Origin: Lampris incognitus
Lineage: Eukaryota; Chordata; Actinopteri; Lampriformes; Lampridae
Assembly (NCBI RefSeq): GCF_029633865.1
Contig: NC_079212.1
Span: forward strand, 105,125,961 to 105,189,960
Direction of reading: 5' to 3'
Length of the DNA: 64,000 nucleotides
Below, piece by piece: positions 12,101 through 21,719 of this stretch. The position numbers were made by a program, and so were the translations under genes. Every line of letters begins with the position of its first letter. Within the stretch, counting starts at the first letter, position 1. The notes beneath the pieces were generated by a model, which was given only the letters and a program-made list of their open reading frames with translations, searched no databases and was not told the DNA's origin.

Positions 12101-13871
12101 TAACTGGCTCAATCCTATGTCCCCTGATGAGATTGATTTGGTTAGCCTCTCCACTGGCAACATGGCTCCACCTGATGTGACCATAGTTCTCTTGAGAGCT
12201 CTTGAGAAAGGAGAAGAGGCCTACCAAGCATTCCAGCAAACAAGGTTAGATGCAGACCCACCACCTGTGAAATTCCACGACAAGATGACCAAGCAAAGTC
12301 TGAAAACATTCTCCAATGTCAGCACAAAACAAGCTCATGGAAAGAAAGCACAGGATGTGGTTCTGAAGGCAGATAGAAACCTTTTCAGTCACATGATCCT
12401 GGTGGCTGAAAGCAGGAAGGTGAATCTGAAGGATGTCCTTGCCTACCCATTGGGCCCACTGCCATGGGCACTGGCAAATGCTGATGGGTCCTTACGAAAA
12501 ACAAACAAGGCTGCACTTGCCAGAGAGCTTGAAAAGAATGTATCTCCTGCAGAAGACATCCCAATCCCATCTACTTCCATCATTGATGGGATGAGCCTGG
12601 TCCAAAAAATGAATGGCAACAACAAAACCTTTGTACAGGTGGCAGAGTCAGCCTTGACCCAGGTCCTCCATGAGGGAGCACAGAGTGGGAGGATTGATGT
12701 TGTTTTTGATGTCTATCACCAGACTTCGATCAAAGATGCTGAACGACAGAACCGGGGTGGAGACATCACTCTCCAGTACAAGAATCTTGCAGGGGGACAC
12801 CACGTCCAGCAGTGGAGAAAATTTCTGTGCAGTTCCTCCAACAAGACCAGTCTCATCAAGTTTCTGGTGGAAGAGTGGAAACTCCCACGATACAGAGCTA
12901 TGCTGCATGGCAAGGTGTTGTACATGACCTGTGAGGAAACCTGCTACAAGTTGACAGAAGATGGGTGTGAGGAAGCAGCAGAACTGCACTCCACACATGA
13001 AGAAGCTGACACCCGTCTGCTCCTGCATGCATTGCATGCAGCAAATGCGGGCTCAAAGTCAGTTATCATCACAGCTGAGGACACTGATGTCATGGTGCTT
13101 TGTCTTGGCTTCCAGAAGGACATCACCTGTCCCATCTACCAGAAGTGTGGGACTCAGAACCGCACACGGTTTGTCGACATCACCAAACTGGCAAGTTCAC
13201 TTGGAGACAGCATCTGTGACAGCCTAATTGGCTTACATGCCTTCACAGGCTGCGACACTGTCAGTGCATTCGCTGGTCGAGGGAAGCTGAATGCCCTGAA
13301 GATAGTGAGAAAGCACACTTCCTGCCAAGAGACTTTTAGTCAACTGGGACAGACATGGAATGTGAGTGATGAGCTGTTCCAGAAAATTGAGCAGTTCACC
13401 TGTCGGATGTATGTTACTAATAGCAGCACTGCTGAGGTGAACAAACTGCGTTACCAGCTCTTCTGCACCAAAAGGGGAGAGGTTGAGTCCAGCCAGCTGC
13501 CACTATGTAGAGACTGTCTCTTTATGCATGTTCAACGAGCCAACTATCAGGCAGCAATATGGAAGTGCTGTCTGCAGGCTAACCCTGTGGTGCCAAGCCC
13601 TACTGAGTATGGACGGACAGACGATGAAGGCAAGCTGGCTATTTACTGGATGCGCTCCCCACCTGCACCAGATGTGGTCTTGGAAATGCTAACATGCAAG
13701 TGTGTGCATTCATGCAAAATGCCAAGCTGCATGTGCCTGTCAAATGGACTTCCATGCACAGACATGTGCAGGTTACAGACCTGCAGTAACCAAAAACAGC
13801 AGGATGGTCCAGAACTGGACTTTGAACTTGGGGAGTCAGATGATGAGAGAAACGAGCAGTTTGATGAATGA
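9195..13871 (+). CDS. Transposon-encoded 1558-aa protein with XPG/FEN-like nuclease signature and CXC domain (probable Academ transposase)
   Basis: One uninterrupted ORF inside the TIR element, with start context GAATATGG. The N-terminus has two similar zinc-binding modules: C20/C24 with YYHRKC at 71-76, and C123/C126 with HYHRSCY at 180-186. A probable coiled stretch follows near 300-320. The last quarter carries EEADTR (about 1269), ITAEDTDVMVL (about 1291) and LHAFTGCDT (1347-1355). Their order, acidic residues and spacing resemble the metal-binding aspartates and glutamates of XPG-I/FEN1 PIN-fold nucleases. A cysteine cluster near 1501-1530 (CKC...SC...SCMC...CTDMC) resembles a tesmin/TSO1 CXC DNA-binding domain, and the end is acidic. 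Similar long proteins are common in fish and invertebrate genomes as uncharacterised repeats. The role in transposition is inferred from position. The nuclease assignment is by eye only. Confidence 0.8.
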   Translation: MATGEQASFYPIPKRPRVECIIHCSDDTDKLVSLQSVDSWRTLLRAAQIRNHAPVLKLAKDIPEGQIPAIYYHRKCRSIFTMKQILDGLLAKEKKSCVSAEEKQSKRVARHAPSTSRTYDAECIFCQKNSKYSKRQNTREVLVQCRELRADAKIRSAATKKRDSRIPAIVSRDLVAAEGHYHRSCYRLYTKEEVSKGEVASNEDDDAAAQYEAAVNKAYNELFLFIRMELFGNPQVMTMTDLSSRLVASMNSQGIAQVKESTKKHIRRNLESEFAGALQIFPDEKGKFLLYPDNLSMRELAKENQSLKRELQTLKSVSAQDVIAKAAIKLRADIKSQDVPQTWPPEVKPEAECPTIPESLIIFLYSLLTGSNDPDHASQRVQCLLQSFGHDIVYAVTCGNTKPSKHIVLPFSVKSLTGNVELINILNRLGHSVSYSQMEEINTALCLQKLSSSGSGIALPANIHPGIFTTLAWDNIDRLEETVSGEGTSHRVNGIAVQAKPVNPLPVQPMPTVPKTKKRSIDGPPPMLPTYNAGQRVGPPQSKKSDADTAANTKLAREKNLLWVLARMSQQEEQSVSSWRGFNILTRGEMTVIPDNIGYLPTINAPATQMSTVNEVLNQSLSIMQCLGLRKIVCVFDQALYAKAVEITWKHHDKFHDIIVRLGVFHTICTLLAIIGKRFQDAGPKDICIESGMIAEGSIAGVMDGRKYNRAVRLHKLLYEALMRLTLNGFLSWLEETHRNDMVHLNETLKTIDSLGKEVSQHALKEVLENSSCTRIMDLFEVYREFLRGGNGSLSNFWMSYLDMVEILLGLIRASREGDWMLHLASIRAMIPWCFAYDRMNYARYLPYYYAQMSELPITHPDVYTEFMEGGFSVQLGSTNPFGRIPVDQAIEETVNKDTQTAGGTKGFSLKPGAVTKYYLTAKYRSMYLRQLRDLTGQGRCKWSHPDLQSPRIKRDEADVQSLMDLMENNWLNPMSPDEIDLVSLSTGNMAPPDVTIVLLRALEKGEEAYQAFQQTRLDADPPPVKFHDKMTKQSLKTFSNVSTKQAHGKKAQDVVLKADRNLFSHMILVAESRKVNLKDVLAYPLGPLPWALANADGSLRKTNKAALARELEKNVSPAEDIPIPSTSIIDGMSLVQKMNGNNKTFVQVAESALTQVLHEGAQSGRIDVVFDVYHQTSIKDAERQNRGGDITLQYKNLAGGHHVQQWRKFLCSSSNKTSLIKFLVEEWKLPRYRAMLHGKVLYMTCEETCYKLTEDGCEEAAELHSTHEEADTRLLLHALHAANAGSKSVIITAEDTDVMVLCLGFQKDITCPIYQKCGTQNRTRFVDITKLASSLGDSICDSLIGLHAFTGCDTVSAFAGRGKLNALKIVRKHTSCQETFSQLGQTWNVSDELFQKIEQFTCRMYVTNSSTAEVNKLRYQLFCTKRGEVESSQLPLCRDCLFMHVQRANYQAAIWKCCLQANPVVPSPTEYGRTDDEGKLAIYWMRSPPAPDVVLEMLTCKCVHSCKMPSCMCLSNGLPCTDMCRLQTCSNQKQQDGPELDFELGESDDERNEQFDE

Positions 13872-14177
13872 CAGTGTGATGATTCTGATGGTATTACTGT
13901 GGTAGTAGTCTATTGATGCACAGGATGTTGATTCTGGACTTGGTTACCCAGAGTTTGATAACAATAATGTAACCATATTCACATATACCCATTACCCTAC
14001 CCATTACCATTACATATACCCACTAATGATATGGGATTACATGTATCATTGACTAAGTATATGTAAATGTCAATGTTGTTTAAAATATTAAAATAGTTCA
14101 TTACCTCACTATGGTATTCCTTTTTATCATGTATTTTGATTGTGTATTTAAACAAATGTATAGAGACCAGTTTGTGA

Positions 14178-14726
14178 CCTAACTGGCTTTGGTCTAGTTC
14201 TCATTTAAGGCTCACAATCACCTCACACAATGAAATAGTATGGGTATATTATACATTTCCTGAATCTTTACAGTCCTGTGAGTATTCCAGTTTTTGTGTT
14301 TTGTGTCCCTGATATTCCTAGATGCCACAGGGCTAAAAGAAAGTATATAGTTTAGGCGAAAATTGCAGAAAGATGTGTGTTATTGACGGGTTGAAGAGCT
14401 CAAGTGACCTCTATATTTGTGAGAAATATCCACAACAGGGCTTGAATGAAAGCTAAGAAGGTCCCCTTTAAAATGATACCAAAGACAATATTATAGAACA
14501 TTGAAAAATGTCCTGACCATGAGGCTAAACCAGGATATGCACCAGCGTCTAAAATGCAATTTACTTTAGCGGGTGGTTAACTTCATGAGCTGATAACTGT
14601 GATACGGCTGCCACTCAGGAATGGTTATCATACCAAAATATCATCTACAGACATGGATCCTTTCAAAAATTATAAGTAAGTTTTGCCACCTTGAGTGTAC
14701 CGAAATATCGTCTGGCCCATGGACTA
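14178..14726 (-). repeat. Right terminal inverted repeat
   Basis: Reverse complement of the left arm, including the CAGTCCTGTGAGTATTCC and GTCCCCTTTAAAATGATACC segments. The only substitution noticed in the main body is T to C in the CAGCYGTA stretch. Confidence 0.9.
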
Positions 14727-14892
14727 TAAAGGGGAGTGTGAGAATGCATGCGTGTTGCGCTTCAGCATACAAAGAGTCACGCACGTGCAGTCATAGTCAA
14801 TTATTAATATTTGACAAACACCAATTTTCTCAGCAACTTTCCTCCAGCTATTAACAGACAGAAGACAGCATTTATCAGTGGTGACAAAGATA

Positions 14893-15560
14893 CGGAGAAT
14901 GGGCTAAAGAGTACATCTGTCACCATCTTACAATGCTGTGATTGCAACTATTCCCCAACCCCCTGTGAATAGTACACATGGCCATTGTAACTCTAGTTAA
15001 TGGTCACGTCAATTTGCATATGAAACCAACCGTTGGTTTCGGTCGTTATGCAACTGTGCTGTTTATAAGGGTGGGGAAGAGTCAGGTCAATTTTATTTGT
15101 ATGGTCCAATATCACAAATTACAAATTTATCTCAAGGGGCTTTGCAGCAAGACAACATCCTGTCCTTAGACCCTCGCATCTGATAAGGAACAACTCCCTA
15201 AAAAAAAAACCTTTAATTAACAGGGAGAAAAAAAAACAGGAAGAAACCTCAGGGAGAGCAACAGAGGAGGGATCTCTCTCTCAAGATGGATGACGTGCAA
15301 TGGGTGTTGTGTTTACACAATTTACAGAATACAACATTGAAAGAGGATAACAGAATTATAATGGAATTATACAACATATGAAGAATATGATGAGGAGGTT
15401 GCCAAGCAGTGTCCATATGCCACCGGAACAATCCGGGAACCAAGAGGTCACTTAGATGAGTGATGAAACGTTTCTCTCTCAATAAAAGTTGTATCCAGAT
15501 GAACTGATTCAACTTTCTGTGATGTTCTTACCTGGAGTATTGAGCATGCATAAAGACACA
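14893..15560 (+). mobile_element. Penelope-like element 3' fragment, interrupted
   Basis: AAAGAGTACATCTGTCACC...TTACAATGCTGTGATTGCAAC...AATTTGCATATGAAACC and, after an interruption, GAGGTCACTTAGATGAGTGATGAAACG...CCAGATGAACTGATTCAAC, ending TTGAGCATGCATAAAGAC. The same series follows the GIY-YIG-coding fragment at 57650-58140, which identifies it as the 3' non-coding end of that family. The middle is replaced by another repeat at about 15087-15430. Confidence 0.75.
15087..15430 (+). repeat. Dispersed repeat inside the Penelope-like fragment
   Basis: TCAATTTTATTTGTATGG...CAAGGGGCTTTGCAGCAAGAC...GAAGAAACCTCAGGGAGAGC is a series I associate with a common fish LINE 3' region. No coding part. From 15561 to 15925 nothing is recognisable. 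Confidence 0.5.
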
Positions 15561-15925
15561 AGGTCGGTTTATGACACCGGCACTGTAGGTCGTCAGGATG
15601 AAGTAAATAACCCAAATAAGGCTAATCCATTTTTCGCCCATTGGCTCTTCTCTATCTTAGAGAACCCTTGATAACAGTAGTCTACTATATGTCATTAGCA
15701 GAGAGTAAGCCTGCCATCGGTTAAGGTGTCATTAAGACAACAATGCAGCGGGCCTGATGGTGTCCTTCAACAGATCTGTGCTTAACCAATTATGTAATAT
15801 AGACACCTTGTCTTTTTCCTTTCCATATGTTACATGTACATTAAATGTATGGTGCCTATAGGTTACATCAATGTTACATGTACAATGTCTATGTTACATA
15901 TGTGTTAAATGTATGTTTATATATA

Positions 15926-15928
15926 CAT

Positions 15929-16022
<94 letters not shown>
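15926..16022. repeat. (CA)n then (TA)n microsatellite
   Basis: CA-rich to about 15965, then about 29 TA units to 16022. The R1 repeat starts directly after. Confidence 0.97.
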
Positions 16023-16023
<1 letters not shown>

Positions 16024-16025
<2 letters not shown>

Positions 16026-16125
16026 GTTTTTTTCCCCAAAACCCTCAATGGTGTTGTTATAAGTGCTCAACTAATGAGGAGTGGAATATCAATACAAATA
16101 CAGGGGAAAAAAAGCAGACATCTTT
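16024..16125 (+). repeat. Dispersed repeat family R1, copy 2
   Basis: CTCAATGGTGTTG, then GTGCTCAACTAATGAGGAGTGG, AATATCAATAC and AATACAGGGG, colinear with copies at 2258 and 54909. Confidence 0.65.
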
Positions 16126-16198
16126 TTGTACCGACCATTATTACTCACCGTGCTACGTTACATGTATTAAACTTTTGTCCTGTATGTGTATATATATA

Positions 16199-17415
16199 CA
16201 CTCACCGGCCACTTTATTAGGCACACCTGTCCAACTGCTCGTTAACGCAAATTTCTAATCAGCCAATCACATGGCAGCAACTCAATGCATTTAGGCATGT
16301 AGACATGGTCAAGACGATCTGCTGCAGTTCAAACCGAGCATCAGAATGGGGAAGAAAGGTGATTTAAGTGACTTTGAACGTGGCATGGTTGTTGGTGCCA
16401 GACGGGCTGGTCTGAGTATTTCAGAAACTGCTGATCTACTGGGATTTTCACGCACAACCATCTCTAGGGTTTACAGAGAATGGTCCGAAAAAGAGAAAAT
16501 ATCCAGTGAGCGGCAGTTCTGTGGGCGAAAATGCCTTGTTGATGCCAGAGGTCAGAGGAGAATGGCCAGACTGGTTCGAGCTGATAGAAAGGCAACAGTA
16601 ACTCAAATAACCACTCATTACAACCGAGGTATGCAAAAGAGCATCTCTGAACGCACAACACGTCGAACCTTTAGGCAGATGGGCTACAGCAGCAGAAGAC
16701 CACACTGGGTGCCACTCCTGTCAGCTAAGAACAGGAAACTGAGGCTACAATTCGCACAGGCTCACCAAAATTGGACAATAGAAGATTGGAAAAACGTTGC
16801 CTGGTCTGATGAGTCTCGATTTCTGCTGCGACATTCGGATGGTAGGGTCAGAATTTGGCGTCAACAACATGAAAGCATGGATCCATCCTGCCTTGTATCA
16901 ACGGTTCAGGCTGGTGGTGGTGGTGTAACGGTGTGGGGGATATTTTCTTGGCACACTTTGGGCCCCTTAGTACCAATTGAGCATCGTGTCAACGCCACAG
17001 CCTACCTGAGTATTGTTGCTGACCATGTCCATCCCTTTATGACCACAGTGTTCCCATCTACTGATGGCTACTTCCAGCAGGATAACGCGCCATGTCATAA
17101 AGCTCGAATCATCTCAGACTGGTTTCTTGAACATGACAATGAGTTCACTGTACTCAAATGGCCTCCACAGTCACCAGATCTCAATCCAATAGAGCACCTT
17201 TGGGATGCGGTGGACCGGGAGATTCGCATCATGGATGTGCAGCCGACAAATCTGCAGCAACTGCGTGATGCTATCATGTCAATATGGACCAAACTCTCTG
17301 AGGAATGTTTCCAGTACCTTGTTGAATCTATGCCACGAAGGATTAAGGCAGTTCTGAAGGCAAAAGGGGGTCCAACCCGGTACTAGCAAGGTGTACCTAA
17401 TAAAGTGGCCAGTGA

Positions 17416-17418
<3 letters not shown>
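16199..17418 (+). mobile_element. Complete Tc1-like transposon, DD36E type
   Basis: The left end CACTCACCGGCCACTTTATT and the right end, whose reverse complement is CACTCACTGGCCACTTTATT, form inverted repeats of about 28 bp around one intact transposase ORF. The element sits in TA-rich sequence, as expected for a TA target. The right TA duplication is blurred because the microsatellite starts directly at the tip. Confidence 0.88.
16346..17386 (+). CDS. Tc1-like transposase, 346 aa, DD36E spacing
   Basis: The ORF is full length for Tc1-like transposases (about 340 aa) with no break. Residues 1-120 form the DNA-binding part, with helix-turn-helix signatures around [20 protein letters not shown] and a second one to about 110. 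The DDE core has WSDESRF (D155), FQQDNAPCH (D246) and [11 protein letters not shown] (E283). Between D246 and E283 there are 36 residues instead of the usual 34, which matches the described DD36E (Incomer) family of Tc1/mariner. All catalytic residues are present, so the enzyme could be functional. It would catalyse cut-and-paste excision and TA insertion of its own element. The decayed minus-strand element at 61036-62258 has the same spacing. Confidence 0.93.
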   Translation: MGKKGDLSDFERGMVVGARRAGLSISETADLLGFSRTTISRVYREWSEKEKISSERQFCGRKCLVDARGQRRMARLVRADRKATVTQITTHYNRGMQKSISERTTRRTFRQMGYSSRRPHWVPLLSAKNRKLRLQFAQAHQNWTIEDWKNVAWSDESRFLLRHSDGRVRIWRQQHESMDPSCLVSTVQAGGGGVTVWGIFSWHTLGPLVPIEHRVNATAYLSIVADHVHPFMTTVFPSTDGYFQQDNAPCHKARIISDWFLEHDNEFTVLKWPPQSPDLNPIEHLWDAVDREIRIMDVQPTNLQQLRDAIMSIWTKLSEECFQYLVESMPRRIKAVLKAKGGPTRY

Positions 17419-17490
<72 letters not shown>

Positions 17491-17503
17491 CACTGGCCAC
17501 TTT
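17402..17503. repeat. Palindrome: two Tc1-like tips facing across a (TA)n run
   Basis: AAAGTGGCCAGTGAGTG (17402-17418) and its exact complement CACTCACTGGCCACTTT (17487-17503) flank about 30 TA units and a short CA run. The right half is a second element tip with no body behind it. From 17504 to 17691 nothing else is seen. Confidence 0.85.
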
Positions 17504-17703
17504 GGTATTTTATTTTGGTACAGCGTGATGAATCATACCAATACATTGATGTCATGCTGGGACATTGAAAATGTTATTGTTATGAGTTTTACATGTCATC
17601 GACACATATCATGATATCTGCTCACATATGCAAACACACCATGTTTAAGAATCCAACTGAGATTTATCACCTTGAACCGTCTAGTGGTGTAAAGTATATC
17701 AAA

Positions 17704-18067
17704 GGGGTGGCATGGTGGTTAGCGCGGGCGCCTCACGGCAAGAAGGTCCTGGGTTCAAGCCTCGGGGTAGTCCAACCTTGGTGGGTCATCCCAGGTCATT
17801 CTCTGTGTGGAGTTTGCATGTTCTCCCCGTGTCTGCGTGGATTTCCTCTGGGTGCTCCGGTTTCCTCCCACAGTCCAAAGACATGTAGGTCAGGTGAATT
17901 GGCTGTACTAAATTGTCCATAGGTATGAATGCGTGTGTGTGTGCCGTGATGGCCTGGCGGCCTGTCCAGGGTGTCTCCCTGCCTGCCACCCAATGACTGC
18001 TGGAATAGGCTCCAGCATCCCCGCGACCCTGAGAGCAGGATAAGCGATTCAGATAATGGATGGATGG
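17704..18067 (+). mobile_element. SINE-A copy, plus strand, with target duplication
   Basis: Head GGGGTGGCATGGTGGTTAGCGC (A box) and GGGTTCAAGCC (B box), the body TTTGCATGTTCTCCCCGTG, and a 3' part with AATGACTGCTGGAATAGGC ending in GGATGGATGG. Flanked by AAGTATATCAAA (17692-17703) and AAGTATATAAAA (18068-18079), 11 of 12 matching. From 18080 to 18494 no further feature is seen. Confidence 0.85.
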
Positions 18068-18502
18068 AAGTATATAAAACCAAAATTATTTTTCATGTAA
18101 AACTCCCTCAAATATTTCAGACCTGATTTTGTGTAGGTAATAGATTATCATTAATGCAGACGGCAAAATTGTGTATAATAATGACAATACTTGAATTTCC
18201 TCCTGATACACCCCACTGAAGATGACAGACAGATTATACTGAATTATTGCACGGCCCAATCTTGGTATTCTACAGAGAATACCAATGCCATTTTTAAGAA
18301 GGCTTTGTCCAAGCTGTTTTTCCAAAGAAGTTATTTATGAAAGTAAGAACATTTTATCATGTCTTTTATCAGCACATTTTGGCACGTGTCCTGTCTTATG
18401 CTGTGGTTTTCTGGGTAAACCGCAGTTGTTGATAGAAAATGGGCTGACAAACTTGTGAAAAAGGCAGGCTCCGTTATTGGTTTGAACCCAGACCCCTTAG
18501 AG

Positions 18503-19069
18503 CAGTGTTTCTCAACCGGGGGTCCGCGGACCCCTAGTGGTCCGTGGTGTAATTGCAAGGGGTCCGTGAAAATAAAATATCTTTAAAAAAAAAAGATCCT
18601 ATGACATTTATAGAAATAGGATTATTTTACTCAAATGTGACTGAGACCTTTATCTACCTAAACTATAAAGGGTAACAGGACTTTTTTCTCTAATTACATC
18701 TGTTTCACAAGTGTAATTTATTGTATTTTAATAAGAGATCTCGCTCCCGTTTGCATTGTTAAAAGTTACTGCATAAAAATTCTGTTGTTACATATATCTG
18801 AAAGTTACTGCATAAGAATTCTGTTTTGTTACATATATCTGAAAGTTACTGCATAAGAATTCTGTTTTGTTAACTATATCTAAGTTATAACTGAAAGCTC
18901 TTATTTTTGCCCCAAAGAGTGAATAAATGCTATAATGCAATTTAAAATGCAGTTTCTACTGTTTCTATCAAATTGCAACCCCCCTCCCCAAAGATCAGGT
19001 GGAGGGGTCCTCAGGGTAGATCAAAAATACGCAGGGGGTCCAGGACCCCAAAAAGGTTGAGAACCACTG
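18503..19069. mobile_element. hAT-type MITE with perfect 8-bp target duplication
   Basis: Starts CAGTGTTTCTCAACC and ends GGTTGAGAACCACTG, terminal inverted repeats typical of hAT. CCTTAGAG lies at 18495-18502 and again at 19070-19077. There is no coding capacity. Inside, a 40-bp unit starting AAAGTTACTGCATAA is repeated three times (18762-18881). Confidence 0.92.
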
Positions 19070-19077
19070 CCTTAGAG

Positions 19078-20224
19078 GACGTCATATGAGAAGTAGATAT
19101 GCATTGTTTTAGTGCAACACGTGCATCATCCTCTCTATCAAACGGTTAATGGTATCAGACGTAATTCAGTAGTCAGCTGGCAATGCCAATTCCCCAGAAT
19201 GTCCCGGGAGTGTATAAGCTAGATTTACCATGAATTAATTTATTGCGTTAACACAATATATATTAGATTACAATTTGTGAGTTCATGAGTCATGAGGTTT
19301 AGTGTGTGTGTTTTTTCTTGGTCTGTGGTGGGTACCTGAGTTTCCCCTCTTGGGTGGGGGGTGATAGATAATGTTTATTTTCACCAACAACCACAATGTC
19401 ATGCTGTTGGTGACAGGACAAGTCAATTCAAAGTTTGACAGTTAAGACCTTGCTCAAGGGCACTTCAACTGCAGTTGCAGAGGGATGCTAACCAGGGGAT
19501 GATAACTTTTGTAATCGCTGTCCAAAACAGTAGTGGGAATTTGGAGTGGCAAACATCCTGCAAGAAAACTTGTTTCTAGTTTATCACCAGGTTAACCACA
19601 CTCAACAACCGACTGCCTCGCCTCGCTCTGAACTGGCGGTAGTAAACCACACACCACGACAGAGTGAACAGGGAGGGGGCTCCCCACGGCTCAGTATTTA
19701 CCACAGTGTTAACGCCCACCATTTCTTCCTTCAGTTATGAGGAAAAACACTGGGGCTTTCTACGCTGCATTCTGTGTTTAACGCAGCAAGCCTCGGAGGA
19801 GCACATTGTGATCTGACTCATCACAGAGTTCATGTGAAAGTGTGAAATACTCTGCAGTTCTCGTCGAGGTACAGCGTGATCGTAACAGTTTATGTTAACA
19901 GCTTTCCTGTAAATTGGTGTGTGATCTAATGTAGGTCATCCACACAGGTCGCCTCATTTCACCGAGTTGAAACACATGTAGATGTCTTCTAATCTGTAAC
20001 AAATGTACGGCAATTCAGAATGTTAAAAACATACATCTGCTTTTAACCATGTTCTCTCATGTAAGTGAAGGACAGTCTGTCTGTTTTACAGATCAACACA
20101 GCTGATGGGACTTGACAGGTAGCAGAGGTCTTTGTGGACCTTTGCTTATGAAAACCCTGAAAGATGCGACAGAACTACCAGCTTCGCAGTCTCACCAAAA
20201 ACAAATAAAATGACAAGTCATCAA
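19078..20224. other. No gene or clear repeat seen
   Basis: Unique-looking sequence lying downstream of the oser1 3' end. No splice-bounded coding sequence is recognised. Confidence 0.5.
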
Positions 20225-20740
20225 CTAAAGAGAGCTTGCCCCTTTATTGAGTGAACTGAATCTTCCAGAAAAGTGACTCTCGAGGTCACAACACAACAAA
20301 CATAATCACACTTGGCATTAAAATATTGCTTATTACTATTCTTAGCTCAGTTCTTCGAGATGATGCACCAAGCGCTTTGGCAACATTCTTTGTAAACCCA
20401 ATAAAGAAATAATCCATACAGAATGAAAGGGAGGAGATAACACTCAAAACTGATGTGAAATAGAAGTTAATGTACTTTCTCAGTTTTAGAATGGAGGATG
20501 GGGGGGGGGGTCAAAACAGAGAGAAAAAAAAAGACCATTGAGATTTCACCCTGGGTTAACAACACTTAATTGTGATTATTTAAATTACAACGCTCACAAA
20601 GGAGCCCTTCTTTTACCGTTTTTCAACATTTCACATCCACATCTTCCATCTAATCTTAGAAATGGAAAATGATAATTTTCTCTTTTTCATTTCCTTCTTT
20701 GATATTGTAACTATCTGTAATCTTATTAGAGAAATCTGTC
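20225..20740 (-). other. oser1: oser1 3' untranslated region (approximate)
   Basis: Follows the oser1 stop on the minus strand. An AATAAA (TTTATT on the plus strand near 20235) could be the polyadenylation signal. The end is not proven. Confidence 0.5.
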
Positions 20741-21719
20741 TTAAGTGTACATCATTTCTGCCATGTGTGACATCTTCTTGGGGATATACAGGTAGTACTC
20801 CATGTAGCCAGAAAGGTCCTCTATCGTGATGTCATCAACGTAGGCCCGCGCCTGCTCCGAGCATGAGCGAGGGGAGCCTGATGACAGTGGCGAAGGCGAC
20901 AGTGATGACGGTGATGTGGCTGTGGTGGTGGTATTGCTGGAGCTTCTATGAGTTCTGGAGTCGTTTTGAGGGTGGCTTACATGCCCAGCATCGTCTAGAC
21001 CTGGCTGGCTCCATTCGCTCTCGGAGATGACATTGCGGAGCCCTGTGAAGGAGTACACCTCGATGCCCTGCCAGTCCGGTTGAACGGGCAGGCATTTGGA
21101 CTGGCACTGGCATGTAGACCCTGCCCCCTGCCCGTCCTTTTCCCGATTTTCCTCTCGATTGGGTTTCTCTCTCTGGGAACAGGAGCACAGTGCGCAGGAG
21201 CCTACTGTGGTGCTGCCACCATGGAGCTTTGACAGTGCCTGGAAGTCAGAGGCTTCGCCAGGTTTGGATCCCCTCGGGCCTGCTGCACCCAAGCCTTCCC
21301 CATTGCAGGCATCCTTTTCTTGGCCGCTACCTTTAATGGCCCGAGCCGTTCCCGCACTCCCGCAATTCTGCCTCGATGTGACTATAGTAGTGCTGGGCAT
21401 CTCTTGGGATAAAGAGGGGGCAACCACAGCTCCTGCTCCAAACACAGGGGGAGGGATATGGCTGGAGGCACCCAAGGAAGAGAGCTCTTTCTGGGCTGAG
21501 ACAGCCAAGGTAGCGGGGGCTCTCCTATCAGCAGCGTGACAGGGCTCCACAGACTCAGGCACGGCCAAGCACTGATGCTTCAGGCAGCCACTAGAGGGCG
21601 ACAGTGAAGAGGTTGCAGTGCTGCTGCAGTAGGTAAACTTGGGCGGGTGGAGGATGGGAGACTTTGACCTGCGACGCCTTTGGCTCCTGGATGTTCCTCT
21701 AGACGTTTTCCTCATAGAG
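20741..21719 (-). CDS. oser1: oser1 last coding exon
   Basis: Acceptor CTCCCTCTCAG on the minus strand just before 21719. The split codon GG|C completes the Gly that precedes S-M-RKTSRG. The stop TAA is at 20743-20741. An ORF that runs on upstream to 21871 is intron read-through; its hydrophobic stretch is not a membrane segment of the protein. Confidence 0.93.

Larger units (their letters stand above)
7937..14726 (+). mobile_element. Complete 6.8-kb TIR DNA transposon, probable Academ superfamily
   Basis: The two ends are inverted copies starting TAGTCCATGGGCCAGA at 7937 and ending in its complement at 14726. TAA lies immediately outside both ends (7934-7936 and 14727-14729), a 3-bp target duplication. 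The arms are about 580 and 550 bp. Across roughly 480 bp compared by eye they differ at about one base, with small indels near both arm limits. A single long ORF lies between. Long near-identical arms plus an intact ORF imply a recent insertion that may still be mobile. The superfamily is inferred from the 3-bp duplication, the protein size and the XPG-like nuclease signature. I could not locate a DDE triad by eye. Confidence 0.85.
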
